A stretch of DNA of 6,851 nt from Bacteroidales bacterium (lineage in GTDB: Bacteria > Bacteroidota > Bacteroidia > Bacteroidales > GCA-2748055): positions 1 through 6,851 of the forward strand of contig JAOZLK010000188.1 in assembly GCA_029934875.1 (NCBI GenBank), given 5' to 3'. This document shows, in pieces, positions 6,728-6,851 of this stretch. The notes under the pieces were generated by a model that saw only the letters and a list, made by a program, of their open reading frames with translations, was not told the origin of the DNA and ran no database searches. A program made the translations under genes and the position numbers. How positions within the stretch are numbered: the stretch's first letter is position 1; every line of letters begins with the position of its first letter.

Positions 6728-6748
6728 ACCCTATATAGGTTTTAGGGT
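6728..6748. repeat. Inverted repeat ACCCTA-N9-TAGGGT with central palindrome, upstream of dnaA
   Basis: ACCCTA (6728-6733) and TAGGGT (6743-6748) are exact inverted copies separated by 9 bp, and the perfect 10-bp palindrome CCTATATAGG (6730-6739) overlaps the left arm. Further copies of the hexamer occur at 6628-6633 (TAGGGT) and 6701-6706 (ACCCTA). The repeat sits just upstream of the weak -7-like element at 6715-6722, a position fitting an operator for a dimeric regulator of dnaA. The repeats are seen; the regulator is hypothetical. Confidence 0.45.
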
Positions 6749-6783
6749 CAACCATTTAGAAAATAAAAAAATTATGTAAAATT

Positions 6784-6792
6784 TTATACACT
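6784..6792 (+). promoter_or_regulatory. DnaA-box-like 9-mer
   Basis: TTATACACT matches the consensus TTATNCACA at every position but the last. It adjoins the most AT-rich stretch of the window (6752-6783), the arrangement of a box beside a possible unwinding element. It also overlaps TACACTTG (6787-6794), one base off the TAnnTTTG promoter element for rightward transcription. Either reading is tentative. Confidence 0.4.
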
Positions 6793-6803
6793 TGATATAC
6801 AAA

Positions 6804-6840
6804 CATTTACGGACTTAAGAATCTTAAGAAATTGTAAATG
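6804..6840. repeat. Nested inverted repeat (CATTTAC...GTAAATG enclosing two CTTAAG palindromes)
   Basis: CATTTAC (6804-6810) is the exact reverse complement of GTAAATG (6834-6840). Between them lies CTTAAG-AAT-CTTAAG (6814-6828), itself symmetric about its centre at 6821. The outer and inner axes differ by one base, so the whole is an imperfect 37-bp hairpin. It may be an operator or the leader structure of a rightward gene starting at the edge; its function is unknown. Confidence 0.45.
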
Positions 6841-6851
6841 AAACCTTTACC

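Larger units (their letters stand above)
6613..6851. promoter_or_regulatory. AT-rich upstream region of dnaA: candidate promoter/regulatory region, possibly origin-associated
   Basis: These 239 bp hold no convincing gene. The DNA is strongly AT-rich, especially 6752-6790, with A/T runs at 6636-6643, 6681-6688 and 6692-6701. On the minus strand TAAATTTC (6722-6715) is one base off the TAnnTTTG -7 consensus and could start a dnaA transcript with a leader of about 100 nt; no good -33 element accompanies it. The region contains two near-consensus DnaA boxes, four TAGGGT/ACCCTA hexamers, a hairpin and a nested inverted repeat, listed separately. A role as oriC is possible but not shown: two boxes are few for an origin. 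Confidence 0.4.

Overview
The window looks like a chromosomal stretch of a Bacteroidota bacterium, most likely of the Bacteroidales/Marinilabiliales side. Three things suggest this: a DUF4293 membrane protein (a family I know only from Bacteroidota), a DnaA whose N-terminal and C-terminal sequence is of the Bacteroidetes type, and weak or absent Shine-Dalgarno sequences together with a Bacteroidetes-type -7 promoter element (TAnnTTTG) in front of pyrB. All recognised genes are housekeeping or conserved families. I see no mobile element, CRISPR array, tRNA, rRNA, toxin-antitoxin pair or defence gene.

Layout from left to right. Positions 1-820 (minus) hold a uridine-phosphorylase-like nucleoside phosphorylase whose last residues lie beyond the left edge. 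A 90-bp divergent gap follows. On the plus strand, a prohibitin/SPFH membrane protein (911-1726) and a DUF4293 four-helix membrane protein (1733-2191) form a tight two-gene unit. It runs tail to tail into pyrI with an 8-bp overlap. From there to the right end everything recognised is on the minus strand: pyrI (2184-2639) and pyrB (2664-3572), the two chains of aspartate carbamoyltransferase; a YigZ/IMPACT-family protein (3650-4252); an EamA-type 10-helix transporter (4253-5134) whose stop codon abuts the yigZ start; an intrinsic terminator (5150-5184); and dnaA (5191-6612). The last 239 bp (6613-6851) are AT-rich non-coding DNA upstream of dnaA.

Functional reading. pyrB and pyrI together make the allosterically regulated enzyme of the first committed pyrimidine step, apparently from their own promoter with a very short leader. 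The transporter and yigZ are translationally coupled. dnaA appears to be transcribed alone and stopped by a strong hairpin.

I did not find a convincing new biological system. The part most worth a second look is the region upstream of dnaA. It carries four copies of the hexamer TAGGGT/ACCCTA (two as an inverted repeat), a hairpin followed by a T-tract in the presumed leader, two near-consensus DnaA boxes, and a nested inverted repeat at the right edge. These are sequence observations; their roles are inferred.
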